A stretch of 64,000 nucleotides of DNA, from contig CAIYJE010000023.1 of the NCBI GenBank assembly GCA_903926465.1, forward strand, positions 1-64,000. The letters run 5' to 3'. Under the pieces are notes generated by a model that saw only the letters and a list, made by a program, of their open reading frames with translations, searched no databases and was not told the DNA's origin. Origin of the DNA: an uncultured Planctomycetales bacterium. GTDB taxonomy: Bacteria; Planctomycetota; Planctomycetia; Isosphaerales; Isosphaeraceae. Shown one piece after another: positions 18,386 through 26,637 of the stretch. The translations under genes and the position numbers were made by a program. The first letter of the stretch is position 1; the number at the start of each line of letters is the position of its first letter.

Positions 18386-19630
18386 ATGCTGACCGTTGAC
18401 GAAGCTCTGGCCAAGGTTCTTCTGGCCTCTGTTCCGCTGCCTCCAATCCGCTGCGAACTTGAGCGCACGCTGGGTTGTTGCCTGGCTGAAGATGTGCATG
18501 CCGATCGTGAAAGCCCGCCCTTCAACAAAGCACTCGTAGACGGTTACGCGGTTTGCTCTAGTGATTGGCTAGCTACCAATACGGCAGTACGCCTGGCTGT
18601 CATTGAGCATGTGCCGGCGGGTCGAATACCAACCAAACCGGTTCAGCCTGGCCTGGCATCCTTTGTAATGACGGGTGCCCCCCTGCCCGCCGGCGCAGAC
18701 GCTATGGTGATGCGGGAGTACGCAGAGCCCGATGGCGACCACGTCATTCTAGCTCCACCACGTCCGCCGGCACCTGGTACCCATTGGATGCCACAGGGTC
18801 GGGAGCTGGCCGAGGGGGCGATTGTCGCACTGGCGGGCTCGCGAATTGACGCGGTCCGGCTGGGTGTTTTCGCCTCGGTGGGTGCGAGTCGGCCATGGAT
18901 CTGGCCCCGGCCTCGGGTGACCATTCTCTCTACGGGCGACGAACTGGTGCCGCACCACCTGACACCGGGCCCAGGCCAGATCCGGAATTCCAATTCCGTG
19001 CTCCTGGAGGGACTTGTCAGACAGGCAGGAGCAGACGCTCTGGTTCTGGAAACGGCCGCCGACGAGGCTTCGATCCTTGCAGAGCGGCTGGCGCAAGGAC
19101 TTGACCCGGCCCATTCCAATCTGTTTCTAGTTTCTGGCGGGGTTTCGGCCGGTACCCATGACCTGGTGCCAGGGATTCTTGAGCAGCTGGGCGTTGAGCC
19201 AATTTTTCACAAGATCCGTATGAAGCCGGGTAAACCGCTATTCTTCGGACTCAAGCGAACCCCCGGTCAGTCCCACCCGGTGCTCACGTTTGGCTTGCCA
19301 GGAAATCCTGTGAGTGTGCTGGTGGGGTTTCTTAACTTCGTTTTGCCCTGTTTGCACCGTCTGGGTGGCCATCCGCCTGCCGCTGACCCCAATCCCCGCG
19401 CAATTCTGACGAGCTCCTTTAGCCACCGTGGCGACCGGCCTACGTATTACCCTTGCCGCCTTGAGCAGGAACCAACTGGTGTCCGCCGGGCCACTCCGCT
19501 GGCGTGGGCCGGCTCCTCGGACCTGATTACACTTTCCAGGGCCGACGCCTTGGTGGTTTTCCCTGCCGGTGATCGGGATTATGCGGCTGGGGAAAGTCTG
19601 GCAATTGTCAAGATTCCTGGACGAGACTGA
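18386..19630 (+). CDS. moeA: molybdopterin molybdotransferase
   Basis: Inserts molybdate into adenylated molybdopterin to form molybdenum cofactor, in the cytoplasm. 414 residues, the normal size. Family marks are the N-terminal MLTVDEAL block, the PFNKALVDGYA motif, the central MPT-binding-like domain with LSTGDEL and GQIRNSNS, SGGVSAG, and GLPGNPVS with the conserved Pro/Asn, followed by the C-terminal domain IV. It lies 9 bases after pabA and 73 bases before lnt, so it is probably in one operon. No other Mo-cofactor gene is in the window. Confidence 0.95.
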   Translation: MLTVDEALAKVLLASVPLPPIRCELERTLGCCLAEDVHADRESPPFNKALVDGYAVCSSDWLATNTAVRLAVIEHVPAGRIPTKPVQPGLASFVMTGAPLPAGADAMVMREYAEPDGDHVILAPPRPPAPGTHWMPQGRELAEGAIVALAGSRIDAVRLGVFASVGASRPWIWPRPRVTILSTGDELVPHHLTPGPGQIRNSNSVLLEGLVRQAGADALVLETAADEASILAERLAQGLDPAHSNLFLVSGGVSAGTHDLVPGILEQLGVEPIFHKIRMKPGKPLFFGLKRTPGQSHPVLTFGLPGNPVSVLVGFLNFVLPCLHRLGGHPPAADPNPRAILTSSFSHRGDRPTYYPCRLEQEPTGVRRATPLAWAGSSDLITLSRADALVVFPAGDRDYAAGESLAIVKIPGRD

Positions 19631-19703
19631 TCATCCGCAGAGTCGGTCGTCCGGATTTCATCGAATTCCTTGTACCAGAGAAATTCCAGGAGCCTCCCAG
19701 TTC

Positions 19704-21458
19704 ATGTCATCGGTCGAACTCGGCGAGCCACAGACGGACTTTGCACGCTGGAACCGGCTCTGGCAAATGGTGGTCTCTGCCCCTGGGTTGGCAATTTTGG
19801 CGGGAATTCTGCATGCGGCCACATTTCCACCGGTTGGTCTGGCCTGGGTGGAATGGTTTGCGTTGGTGCCGCTGCTGGCACTTATTGAAAAGCCGGGGCG
19901 CCCGGCCAAGCTGTACCTATCTGCCTGGCTAGGCGGGCTGGTTTTCTGGGTCTTCTCACTACAGTGGCTCTGGGAGTTACACCCAGACGCCTGGTTGGGC
20001 TGGCTGGCGCTTGCCGTTTACATGTCGCTTTACTGGCCGCTGTTCCTGGGATTTGCAAGACGCCTGGTTGCGCTTCGGGTCCCCATGGTGCTGTCGGCTC
20101 CGGTGGCCTGGCTGGCCTGCGATTATCTGCAATCTTTTCTGCTCAGTGGCCTTCCCTGGTACTACCCGGCCCAGTCTCAGTACCAATTTCTGCCAATCAT
20201 CCAGGTCAGTGATCTGCTAGGAGTTTGGCTGGTCTCTGCGCTCATTGTGATGAGCAATGCCGCGCTCCTGACTTTGATCCAGGTAATCATCCGCTCGATT
20301 CCGCCAGCCGCGGTACCCGCGACCCCACGCACACTCATCTGGCCCGGGCTCACGGCAGCCCTGCTCAGCCTGAGCTTGATCTACGGGTACTACCGGATCA
20401 ACCAGGCCCAGTTCACGCCGGGCCCAGACGTGATCTTGCTCCAGTCGAACCTGCGTCAGGCCCTGAAAATGGGCATGAGCGCCGAGGACATTGTGCGGAT
20501 TTACGTCAAACTCATCGAGTCTGGGCTCGAAAAGTCCAGGACCAGGAGCTCGGATGCTGGCTCGCTGGTGATCTGGCCCGAAACCTCTTATCCCTGGGGT
20601 TATGTTTGGGTTGATGAAAACCTGACCCCAGACCAGGCGGCCGAGTCTGGCCGGAAAATCTTTCCAGCCTGGTCACTGGCCGAGGTTCTCAATTTGCGAA
20701 CCGAGACCGCACGCGACCTGAACGAACTGAGCCGGGCCATTGGTCGGCCCATGATTGTGGGCTCTGTGCTCTACGAACTGCTGCCGGACCGCGGCCAGAA
20801 ATCGAATGCAGCCATCTGGATCGATGGCAAATCGGATCGACCCCAGCTCTATCGCAAAATCCACCTGCTCCCGTTTGGAGAGTACGTGCCGCTGGTTGAG
20901 ACCTTCCCCTGGATTAAACGGCTGGCCCCGTATGAAGATAACCACGTGCCAAACCTGGTCTCGGGCGGCTCCCCCACCTGGTTCGATGAAGGACCAATCC
21001 GGTACGCCCCGGTGATTTGCTTTGAAGACTCGGTCCCCTACCTCGTCAGACGCTTTTTTACGGAAACGAAAGACGGCCGCCCCCCCGACGTTATTGTCAA
21101 TATTTCCAACGATGGCTGGTTCAACGGCTCTGCGGAACATGAGATGCACCTGGCAACCAGCGTCTTCCGCTGTGTAGAGCATCGCGCTCCCATGGTACGT
21201 GCCTCCAACATGGGCCTGAGCGCCATTGTTGACGGCAACGGGCAGGTACTCACCGTGCAAGCCACCAAAACCGAAGGTGCAGTCACGGCCCCGGTTCCAC
21301 TCGACCCACGACAGACCGTTTACACCTTGGTGGGCGACATTTTCCCCCAAGCCTGCCTGACCGTTAGCATTGCCTGTTTTGCCATAACCGTCATGAGCTC
21401 GCCAAACTCCCGAATTCGCAAGAATCCGCGTTCCACCCCAAGCTCGCGACTTGCCTAA
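19704..21458 (+). CDS. lnt: apolipoprotein N-acyltransferase
   Basis: Third enzyme of lipoprotein maturation, transferring an acyl chain to the N-terminal cysteine of lipoproteins in the inner membrane. 584 residues from the start at 19704, which has AGGAG 11 bases before it; the longest frame begins inside moeA and lacks family similarity. Six to seven hydrophobic segments in the first about 270 residues precede a nitrilase-like domain. The catalytic triad is visible as Glu in WPETSYP, Lys in YRKIHLLPFGEYVP and Cys in VICFEDSVP. One further hydrophobic segment ends the protein. A divergent Lgt-like gene is 1.5 kb downstream on the other strand. Confidence 0.93.
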   Translation: MSSVELGEPQTDFARWNRLWQMVVSAPGLAILAGILHAATFPPVGLAWVEWFALVPLLALIEKPGRPAKLYLSAWLGGLVFWVFSLQWLWELHPDAWLGWLALAVYMSLYWPLFLGFARRLVALRVPMVLSAPVAWLACDYLQSFLLSGLPWYYPAQSQYQFLPIIQVSDLLGVWLVSALIVMSNAALLTLIQVIIRSIPPAAVPATPRTLIWPGLTAALLSLSLIYGYYRINQAQFTPGPDVILLQSNLRQALKMGMSAEDIVRIYVKLIESGLEKSRTRSSDAGSLVIWPETSYPWGYVWVDENLTPDQAAESGRKIFPAWSLAEVLNLRTETARDLNELSRAIGRPMIVGSVLYELLPDRGQKSNAAIWIDGKSDRPQLYRKIHLLPFGEYVPLVETFPWIKRLAPYEDNHVPNLVSGGSPTWFDEGPIRYAPVICFEDSVPYLVRRFFTETKDGRPPDVIVNISNDGWFNGSAEHEMHLATSVFRCVEHRAPMVRASNMGLSAIVDGNGQVLTVQATKTEGAVTAPVPLDPRQTVYTLVGDIFPQACLTVSIACFAITVMSSPNSRIRKNPRSTPSSRLA

Positions 21459-21712
21459 CACAATAATTTGATGTAGGTTTGTGAAGATACGGACAGACCC
21501 TCCACAAGCCTGACGATTCTCTGGCCTGGAGTGGGGTGCAGGGCTTGATTGTCGTTGCCTCCGGCTTTTACGATGAGATGTTGACTGCGTAGGTTGTTCC
21601 AGCTGCGTAGTTTGGCGTCTGGCGTGGTTTGTCCTTCTGGTGAATATGTGCGACCCGCTCAGTTCTTCGACGCGGGCCCCGTCCGTCGAACCCCGATTGG
21701 TTAGGTGAGACC

Positions 21713-22570
21713 ATGACGCACATCGGCAAAATCTTCGTGATCGTCCTCATGGTCTTCTCGCTTGTTTTCCTGACCCTTTCCACGGTCGTCTTCATGACCG
21801 AACGGAATTGGAAGCAGGAAGTTGACAAGCTGAAGGCAGACCTCAGTAAGAAGTCCGGTGATCTGAACACGGCCAAGGATGAAAAGGCAAATCTTGAACG
21901 GCAGTTTGAAGCTGCTGTTAAGGATAAAGATCTGGCGACAACGCAGGCTGACCAGCAGGTTGGGCAACTCAAGGATGAGATTACCCGTCGTCAGAATGAG
22001 ATCACCGATCAGCGGCAGAAGGTTGAGACTTCGCTTGAGAATGCTCGACTGGCCCAACTTGATGCCGAGGCAAAGACCAAAGACATCGAGAAGGCCCGGC
22101 AGCTCCTCAGAGATGTTCAGCTTGAAGCTGGCGAGTATAAAAAACAGGAGAAGGATCTTAAGGACGAGATCTTCAACATGCGCAGGGAACTGGCTGTTGC
22201 CAAGCAGAACAACAAGTATCTGCGAGACAACGTGGTCACGTTGCAAAACGTGATTCAGTCGAACGGGCTTGATCCCAACCCCGCCAAGTACAGTCAGCTT
22301 TCGGTTCCTCCCGAGGTTGATGGAGAGATTGTTCGCTCAGATGCTGCGAACAAACGCTTCCAGATCAGCATTGGCTCGGATGACGGCCTGGTGGCTGGCC
22401 ATGAACTGTTCGTGTATCGCCTTCAGCCACAGCCCGAATTCCTTGGCAAGGTCAAGGTGCAGACCGTTGATAGCGATCAGGCGGTTGTAACGGTGATCGG
22501 CACGACACCTCAGGGCAAAAAGATCCGGGAGGGCGACATTGTCTCGACAAAAATCGGGCCGCGGGGCTAA
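21713..22570 (+). CDS. membrane-anchored coiled-coil protein
   Basis: Family not recognised. 285 residues: an N-terminal transmembrane helix (about 7-28), then a long coiled coil (about 35-180, rich in K, E, Q, D, with repeats such as LKDEITRRQNEI) and a compact beta-rich C-terminal domain (about 205-285, IGSDDGLVAGHELFVYRL) that resembles short beta-barrel or SH3-like folds. AGGTGAGACC precedes the ATG. Its 3' end overlaps the next gene by 32 bases, so the two products are likely made together and may form an envelope complex. A role in cell shape or envelope, as for MreC-like coiled-coil plus barrel proteins, is speculative. Confidence 0.85.
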   Translation: MTHIGKIFVIVLMVFSLVFLTLSTVVFMTERNWKQEVDKLKADLSKKSGDLNTAKDEKANLERQFEAAVKDKDLATTQADQQVGQLKDEITRRQNEITDQRQKVETSLENARLAQLDAEAKTKDIEKARQLLRDVQLEAGEYKKQEKDLKDEIFNMRRELAVAKQNNKYLRDNVVTLQNVIQSNGLDPNPAKYSQLSVPPEVDGEIVRSDAANKRFQISIGSDDGLVAGHELFVYRLQPQPEFLGKVKVQTVDSDQAVVTVIGTTPQGKKIREGDIVSTKIGPRG

Positions 22571-22814
22571 TACCGCCAAGGCCAAGCCGGCCAAGCCTGG
22601 CAAGTCGGCAAAACCGAAGATGGCATCCGCGGCTGGCGGCCGCGGGGTTTACGTGCAGTCGCCCAAAAGCGATGTGTACGTGACTATTCTCGGGATCAGC
22701 CTGGCCGCCATGCTACTTGCCTGCCTGTTCATGTTCCTGGTCTGGCAGAAGTATGAGATGAAGCTGAATCCTACGGCCGCACTGGCCCAGATTCAGACAA
22801 CCATTCTCTCTTGA
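22539..22814 (+). CDS. small basic single-pass membrane protein
   Basis: Unrecognised, 91 residues, starting with TTG at 22539 and overlapping the preceding coiled-coil gene by 32 bases in another frame. GGGAGGG lies 5 bases upstream, which supports this start. The N-terminus is basic and Lys/Ala/Pro-rich (about 1-30, KAKPAKPGKSAKPK). One strong transmembrane helix follows (about 48-68) and then a short periplasmic tail. The basic cytosolic part could bind DNA, RNA or acidic lipids. Because of the overlap it is probably co-translated with, and a partner of, the upstream protein. A bidirectional terminator follows. Confidence 0.75.
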   Translation: MSRQKSGRGANTAKAKPAKPGKSAKPKMASAAGGRGVYVQSPKSDVYVTILGISLAAMLLACLFMFLVWQKYEMKLNPTAALAQIQTTILS

Positions 22815-22841
22815 TCCAGCCCCACATATTACAAAACCCTT

Positions 22842-22876
22842 ACGGCCCACTCGTCCCCTTGGACGATGTGGGCCGT
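22842..22876. terminator. bidirectional terminator between convergent genes
   Basis: 15-bp stem with a single bulged base: ACGGCCCACTCGTCC pairs with GGACGATGTGGGCCGT around CCTT. TTTGATTTGATC follows on the plus strand and AAGGGTTTTG on the minus strand. It ends the 22539-22814 gene. Confidence 0.75.
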
Positions 22877-23012
22877 TTGATTTGATCTTGGGTTTCAGAA
22901 CACAGCCAAGAGATCAACTCGCCCAGCGCATGAATCACGGACGTGGCCACTGCCCCCTTGTTCCGGGACATCCTTGCCGTTCGTTTGGCAATTAGCGCCA
23001 GACCTGCGTGGC

Positions 23013-23726
23013 TCACCGATGCGTGGGGGCCTGGATAGGCCGATCACGAATCCAGAGGAACACGAACAGAGGAAACAGGGCCAGACAGGCCCACTGGTAG
23101 CCCGTGAGCCCCAGGGCCAGAACCGGCTCAGGGCGAACGAACTCGCTCAGGAATCGGTAGCCCAGGTAGGCCAAAATATACAGTTTGATCAACTGACCTC
23201 GCAACAAGCCCGCGCTCCAGAGTTGCGCCAACACCAGGCACATCGCCATGTGAAACCCAAACTCATAGAGCTGGGCGGGATGGCAACGCACGCCATCACC
23301 AAAGTCGATTCCCCAGGGCAGCGTGGTCTCAACGCCACGGCAACAGCCCACGCTGAAGCAGGCCAGGCGACCAATTGCCACCGCGGCCGACACGGGAACC
23401 GCAAAACTATCCCCCGTCTTCACGGTAATTCCCAGAAACCGCTTGGCCAGTTCTACCCCCAGATACCCCCCGACGATCCCAAAGACAATCGTCTTGCCGT
23501 TCTCCACCAGGGCCTGCCCACTCAGCAGCCCTTGCCAATCCACCAGCGCGAACGGCAGCTTGGCCCCAATCATCCCGCCACAGAACGCTCCCAGGCCAAT
23601 CCCGATCCGTTCCCTGAGCCCTAGTCCTAACCTGGGCTGAGTCCAGCGCGAAAGCAGAATTCCCGTGAAGATCGCCAGCCCCATGATGGCCGCATACAGC
23701 GAGCTTGGAGATCCAACCGGATTCAT
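23013..23726 (-). CDS. divergent Lgt-like (prolipoprotein diacylglyceryl transferase family) membrane protein
   Basis: Polytopic membrane protein of the Lgt family, 237 residues, with about six to seven hydrophobic helices. From the start at 23726 (AGGAAAG upstream), R120 in IGR and the HPAQLYE element (149-155) fit conserved Lgt positions. Classical Lgt instead has GRIGNFINGELWG-like residues; here the Asn is replaced by C123 and the Glu by C128 (RLACFSVGCCRG), and the HGGL histidine loop reads FGIVGG. These are known Lgt active-site positions, so ordinary diacylglyceryl transfer is uncertain. It lies 37 bases downstream of the radical SAM gene on the same strand, so the two are probably functionally linked. 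Confidence 0.82.
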   Translation of the reverse strand: MNPVGSPSSLYAAIMGLAIFTGILLSRWTQPRLGLGLRERIGIGLGAFCGGMIGAKLPFALVDWQGLLSGQALVENGKTIVFGIVGGYLGVELAKRFLGITVKTGDSFAVPVSAAVAIGRLACFSVGCCRGVETTLPWGIDFGDGVRCHPAQLYEFGFHMAMCLVLAQLWSAGLLRGQLIKLYILAYLGYRFLSEFVRPEPVLALGLTGYQWACLALFPLFVFLWIRDRPIQAPTHR

Positions 23727-23763
23727 AAGACTTTCCTGGACCTGGGAATAGAGCCCGCAAGAA

Positions 23764-25224
23764 TCAATTTGCCTGTTTGACGGCCGCAGAGATCGACTCA
23801 ATAAGCTGTGGCAATTTTGCGTGCCCCTCGCGATACAACACGTTATACGCGCAAAACGGAATAATATGGCCGCTGGGCAGGACGTGATGAATGCAGCACT
23901 TCATCAAGCGACTCACGTCAAAATTGTAAGCGTCCAGGAACGACGTGATCGTGATCCGGAACACATCGGCCGAGGAGAGTTGCTCGGCCAGAGCGCGGGT
24001 GAAGAATTCTCCAGCCGCGCCGGTTACGGCAGACTCCAGAGCCTGAGCGTTGGTCTTGAAGGTGTCTGAAGGCACGGTCGACAGGTCATGACCACAGCAA
24101 CCGAGCTTGCTCAGATATTCTTCAATCAACTGCCGAGCCCGATTCCTGGTGAACAGGATTCCGTTGGCAAGAATCTCCAGATGGTTCCGGGCATCAATGA
24201 ACCGGGTCAGCGGAACAATGGTACTTCCCGCCCGATAGGCATAGGTCAGGCTATGGCAATTGGGATGGGCGCACGGGAGCGGCAAGAAATCTTCGACCCG
24301 AAACAGACCACCGGTCTGTTCGGCAATTGCATGAATCACATCCGGAAAGGTGATCCTGCGCTCCAGGTCTTCCGGCAAAACATAACGCCCCGAATAGGTC
24401 GCCGGCTGGAAACTGACTCCGGTGATCCAGGGCCGCTCGATGCCGAACCGGACGATCTCTCCGATCTCGTGATCATTCACGCCTGGCTGAAGCGTGCAAA
24501 CCAGGGTAATTCGTATGTTCCGCTTGCCCAGCTCTTCAATAACCTTGAGCTTGGCCGCCGTCACACTTTCTCCACGCAACTCGCGTGAGGTGGCTTCCGT
24601 GAACCCATCGAACTGCAGATAAACCTCCACTCGCTCTCGCAGCTCGCCCAGAGCATCAAGCAGAGATAGCTCATGCGCAAGCCGTATTCCATTGGTGTTC
24701 ACCATCACCACGTCGATCGGTTGTTCGCAGGCGTACCGGAGCAATCTCAGAAAATCGGGATGAAGCGTAGGCTCACCGCCGGAAAGCTGAAGAACTTCTG
24801 GCCTTCCCTCGGTCTCCACCAGCCGGTCAATGGCCCGCTTGCATTCCTCAAACGAGAGATGCTTGCCACCCGGCCCACTGGAGGCAAAGCACATGGGGCA
24901 CCGCAGGTTACAGGCCGACGTCACCTCAAGAAGTCCAACACAGGTGTGCTGCTCATGCTCGGTACAAAGGCCACAGTCATAAGGACAGCCGCGGTTTGGC
25001 TCCGTTCCGAACTCCAGGGGAATCTTGCCAGGCAAGCTGTACTGCATCTGATCGTAGTACGCCACATCCGAGCACACAAAATCTTCGCGCACTCCGTGCT
25101 CTGGACACCGCTTCCGGAAGTAAACCCGCTTTCCCTTGGTAATGATCTTGGCCGGTACCAGCGCCAAACATTCAGGGCAAAGGCTCTGCGTCATCCCCAG
25201 CAAGGTGTGGTCTCGGAGTTCCAT
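23764..25224 (-). CDS. radical SAM protein, tetraether-synthase (Tes/MJ0619)-like
   Basis: Radical SAM enzyme of 486 residues, started at 25224 because GAGG lies 5 bases upstream. An N-terminal zinc-ribbon- or rubredoxin-like pair (C16xxC19 and C40..H43) precedes extra cysteines CPYDCGLC (C80, C84, C87) and HTC (C95). The radical SAM motif CNLRCPMC (C105, C109, C112) and SGGEP follow. Additional Cys clusters sit at the C-terminus (PCAHPNCHS, GCCGHD, KCCIHH). This pattern is that of the MJ0619/Tes family, whose archaeal member joins biphytanyl chains of membrane lipids. Here the substrate could be a bacterial fatty-acyl or ether-lipid chain, but that is inference. Its neighbour is an Lgt-like protein. 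Confidence 0.8.
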   Translation of the reverse strand: MELRDHTLLGMTQSLCPECLALVPAKIITKGKRVYFRKRCPEHGVREDFVCSDVAYYDQMQYSLPGKIPLEFGTEPNRGCPYDCGLCTEHEQHTCVGLLEVTSACNLRCPMCFASSGPGGKHLSFEECKRAIDRLVETEGRPEVLQLSGGEPTLHPDFLRLLRYACEQPIDVVMVNTNGIRLAHELSLLDALGELRERVEVYLQFDGFTEATSRELRGESVTAAKLKVIEELGKRNIRITLVCTLQPGVNDHEIGEIVRFGIERPWITGVSFQPATYSGRYVLPEDLERRITFPDVIHAIAEQTGGLFRVEDFLPLPCAHPNCHSLTYAYRAGSTIVPLTRFIDARNHLEILANGILFTRNRARQLIEEYLSKLGCCGHDLSTVPSDTFKTNAQALESAVTGAAGEFFTRALAEQLSSADVFRITITSFLDAYNFDVSRLMKCCIHHVLPSGHIIPFCAYNVLYREGHAKLPQLIESISAAVKQAN

Positions 25225-25260
25225 GAAAGCCTCGACTCCATTCATACCACGAATTAACAT

Positions 25261-25816
25261 TCACACAAACGTAACAGCAACAGTCGCCACCACAAACGGC
25301 TGCCGGAAACCGTGATCAACGACCCGATCAGCCCGGCGAGACATCGCAAGCGAACGGGTCTAGACGACACAGCCCGGCAATCCATCAACTTTCAGAATAC
25401 ACCAGCCTGATCCCTAAATATACGCCACTCCCCTGATCACGCTTGATTCACCAACTTGCACCACAAGGACCCAATCTGCACACCACAACACAGTACGCTG
25501 ACTTACAAAGCATGGCGTCCTTCCTAAAGCCATTGATTCCATTCTCAATCCAGACCGTCTCACGCTGAAGATCTCTCGGTTTGCAGACCTGGCCTGAAAC
25601 GAATCACCGGCTCAATCTGAGTTGGGCGAACACGAGCACCAGACGGATGAAACTTGCAATGAGACAGGAATCAACCTCGGTTAACGGACGTCGGCTTTCC
25701 ATGAGAGATCGAGCGATCAGGGTCCAGACCATTGCCACGCCTTAGAATGGCCTATATCTCGTGTGAGCACTATCATAACCTGCACATGTTTATCTAAAAA
25801 CCCACAACCCGGAACC
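25261..25816. other. long intergenic region without a visible gene
   Basis: 556 bases, noticeably more AT- and C-rich than flanking genes, with no frame that looks coding, no tRNA signature and no strong hairpin. It presumably includes the promoter for the radical SAM gene. I see nothing else in it. Confidence 0.5.
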
Positions 25817-26341
25817 TCATCGTTTCTTCCATAAGCGATAACGCAACAGCCACGCCAAAAAGCCACCAACCGCAAATGCCGACGTGAAGCCGACAACCCA
25901 GGGCACCCAACTCCTGGTCATGTAAGCATTGCCTTGCATCGTTGCCAATCCGAGTGGAATACATGTGGTGAAGAACGCGAAGTACGTTGCAAGTTCAATC
26001 ACCAGAACGATTCCAAACGCGACCAGGTAGATTTGAATTTTTCCGAAGAGCGATGGCGGGCGACCGGCCTGCACGCGTCGTTTAGTTGTGAGAACGGTTG
26101 AAACCAGAGTGGGTACTACCACCAGCACCAGCAGAAGTCCAATAAACACGTCTACCCGAAAGGCGCTCAGACAGACCGCGACCAGAGCAACGAGCAGCAT
26201 CACCGAACCGAGCGATAACCGCCCGCCGATTACCAGCGTAGCCGCTGGATTCTGGCCGCACTCACAGCAAACCAGCCGCCCCGGCCAGTTCTCAGCGCCA
26301 CACTGGCGGCAGGTTTCCCATTCGATTTTACGGTTGTCCAC
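25817..26341 (-). CDS. zinc-ribbon membrane protein, unknown
   Basis: Unrecognised, 174 residues from a GTG at 26341. The N-terminus carries a four-cysteine zinc ribbon: CRQCGAEN and CCECGQNP (CxxC twice) within residues 10-31. Four hydrophobic segments follow (roughly 40-60, 66-85, 105-130 and 145-165), making it a membrane protein with a cytosolic metal-binding head. It sits between a possible broken gene upstream and the long gap before the Tes-like gene, with no clear operon. The role is unknown. The combination resembles small stress- or secretion-linked membrane proteins but matches no named family to me. Confidence 0.7.
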   Translation of the reverse strand: MDNRKIEWETCRQCGAENWPGRLVCCECGQNPAATLVIGGRLSLGSVMLLVALVAVCLSAFRVDVFIGLLLVLVVVPTLVSTVLTTKRRVQAGRPPSLFGKIQIYLVAFGIVLVIELATYFAFFTTCIPLGLATMQGNAYMTRSWVPWVVGFTSAFAVGGFLAWLLRYRLWKKR

Positions 26342-26359
26342 GGGATCCGCCTCTTGTTT

Positions 26360-26637
26360 CTATTCGAGTTGATCACCAAGATTCTCACCGAAGTAATCCT
26401 CGCCAACAAGTGTCCGGCCAAGGCGAACTTCGGACCCAGCAACCGAACCACCAATTCCTATCGCACAAGCCGACAATTGAACCGGTATACGGGTGGGTTG
26501 CGTTCTCGTGCCCGATACAAGCCCGTACCGCCAGCGAGTAAATCTCTTCTCCGTATGTGAGTCCGTAGCGCGAGGCCAGGTCAACTAGCACGCCATGGTG
26601 AATCGCGATCTTTCGCAATTGAAATCACAATCATGAA
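26360..26637 (-). pseudogene. possible frameshifted small gene
   Basis: Two overlapping minus frames look protein-like in different parts. The frame starting at 26618 gives a convincing beginning (IHHGVLVDLASRYGLTYGEEIY). The frame ending at 26360 gives a convincing end (RLGRTLVGEDYFGENLGDQLE). They would join with one frameshift near 26480-26420, which suggests a decayed gene or a real short protein read in one frame only. There is no clear ribosome binding site and the start codon would be TTG. It lies directly upstream of the zinc-ribbon membrane protein gene. I do not recognise the family. Confidence 0.3.

Noticed and set aside
25261-25816. Possible tRNA or small RNA in the long gap
   Set aside because: No TpsiC-arm-like motif or stable cloverleaf was visible by eye; a covariance-model scan would be decisive.
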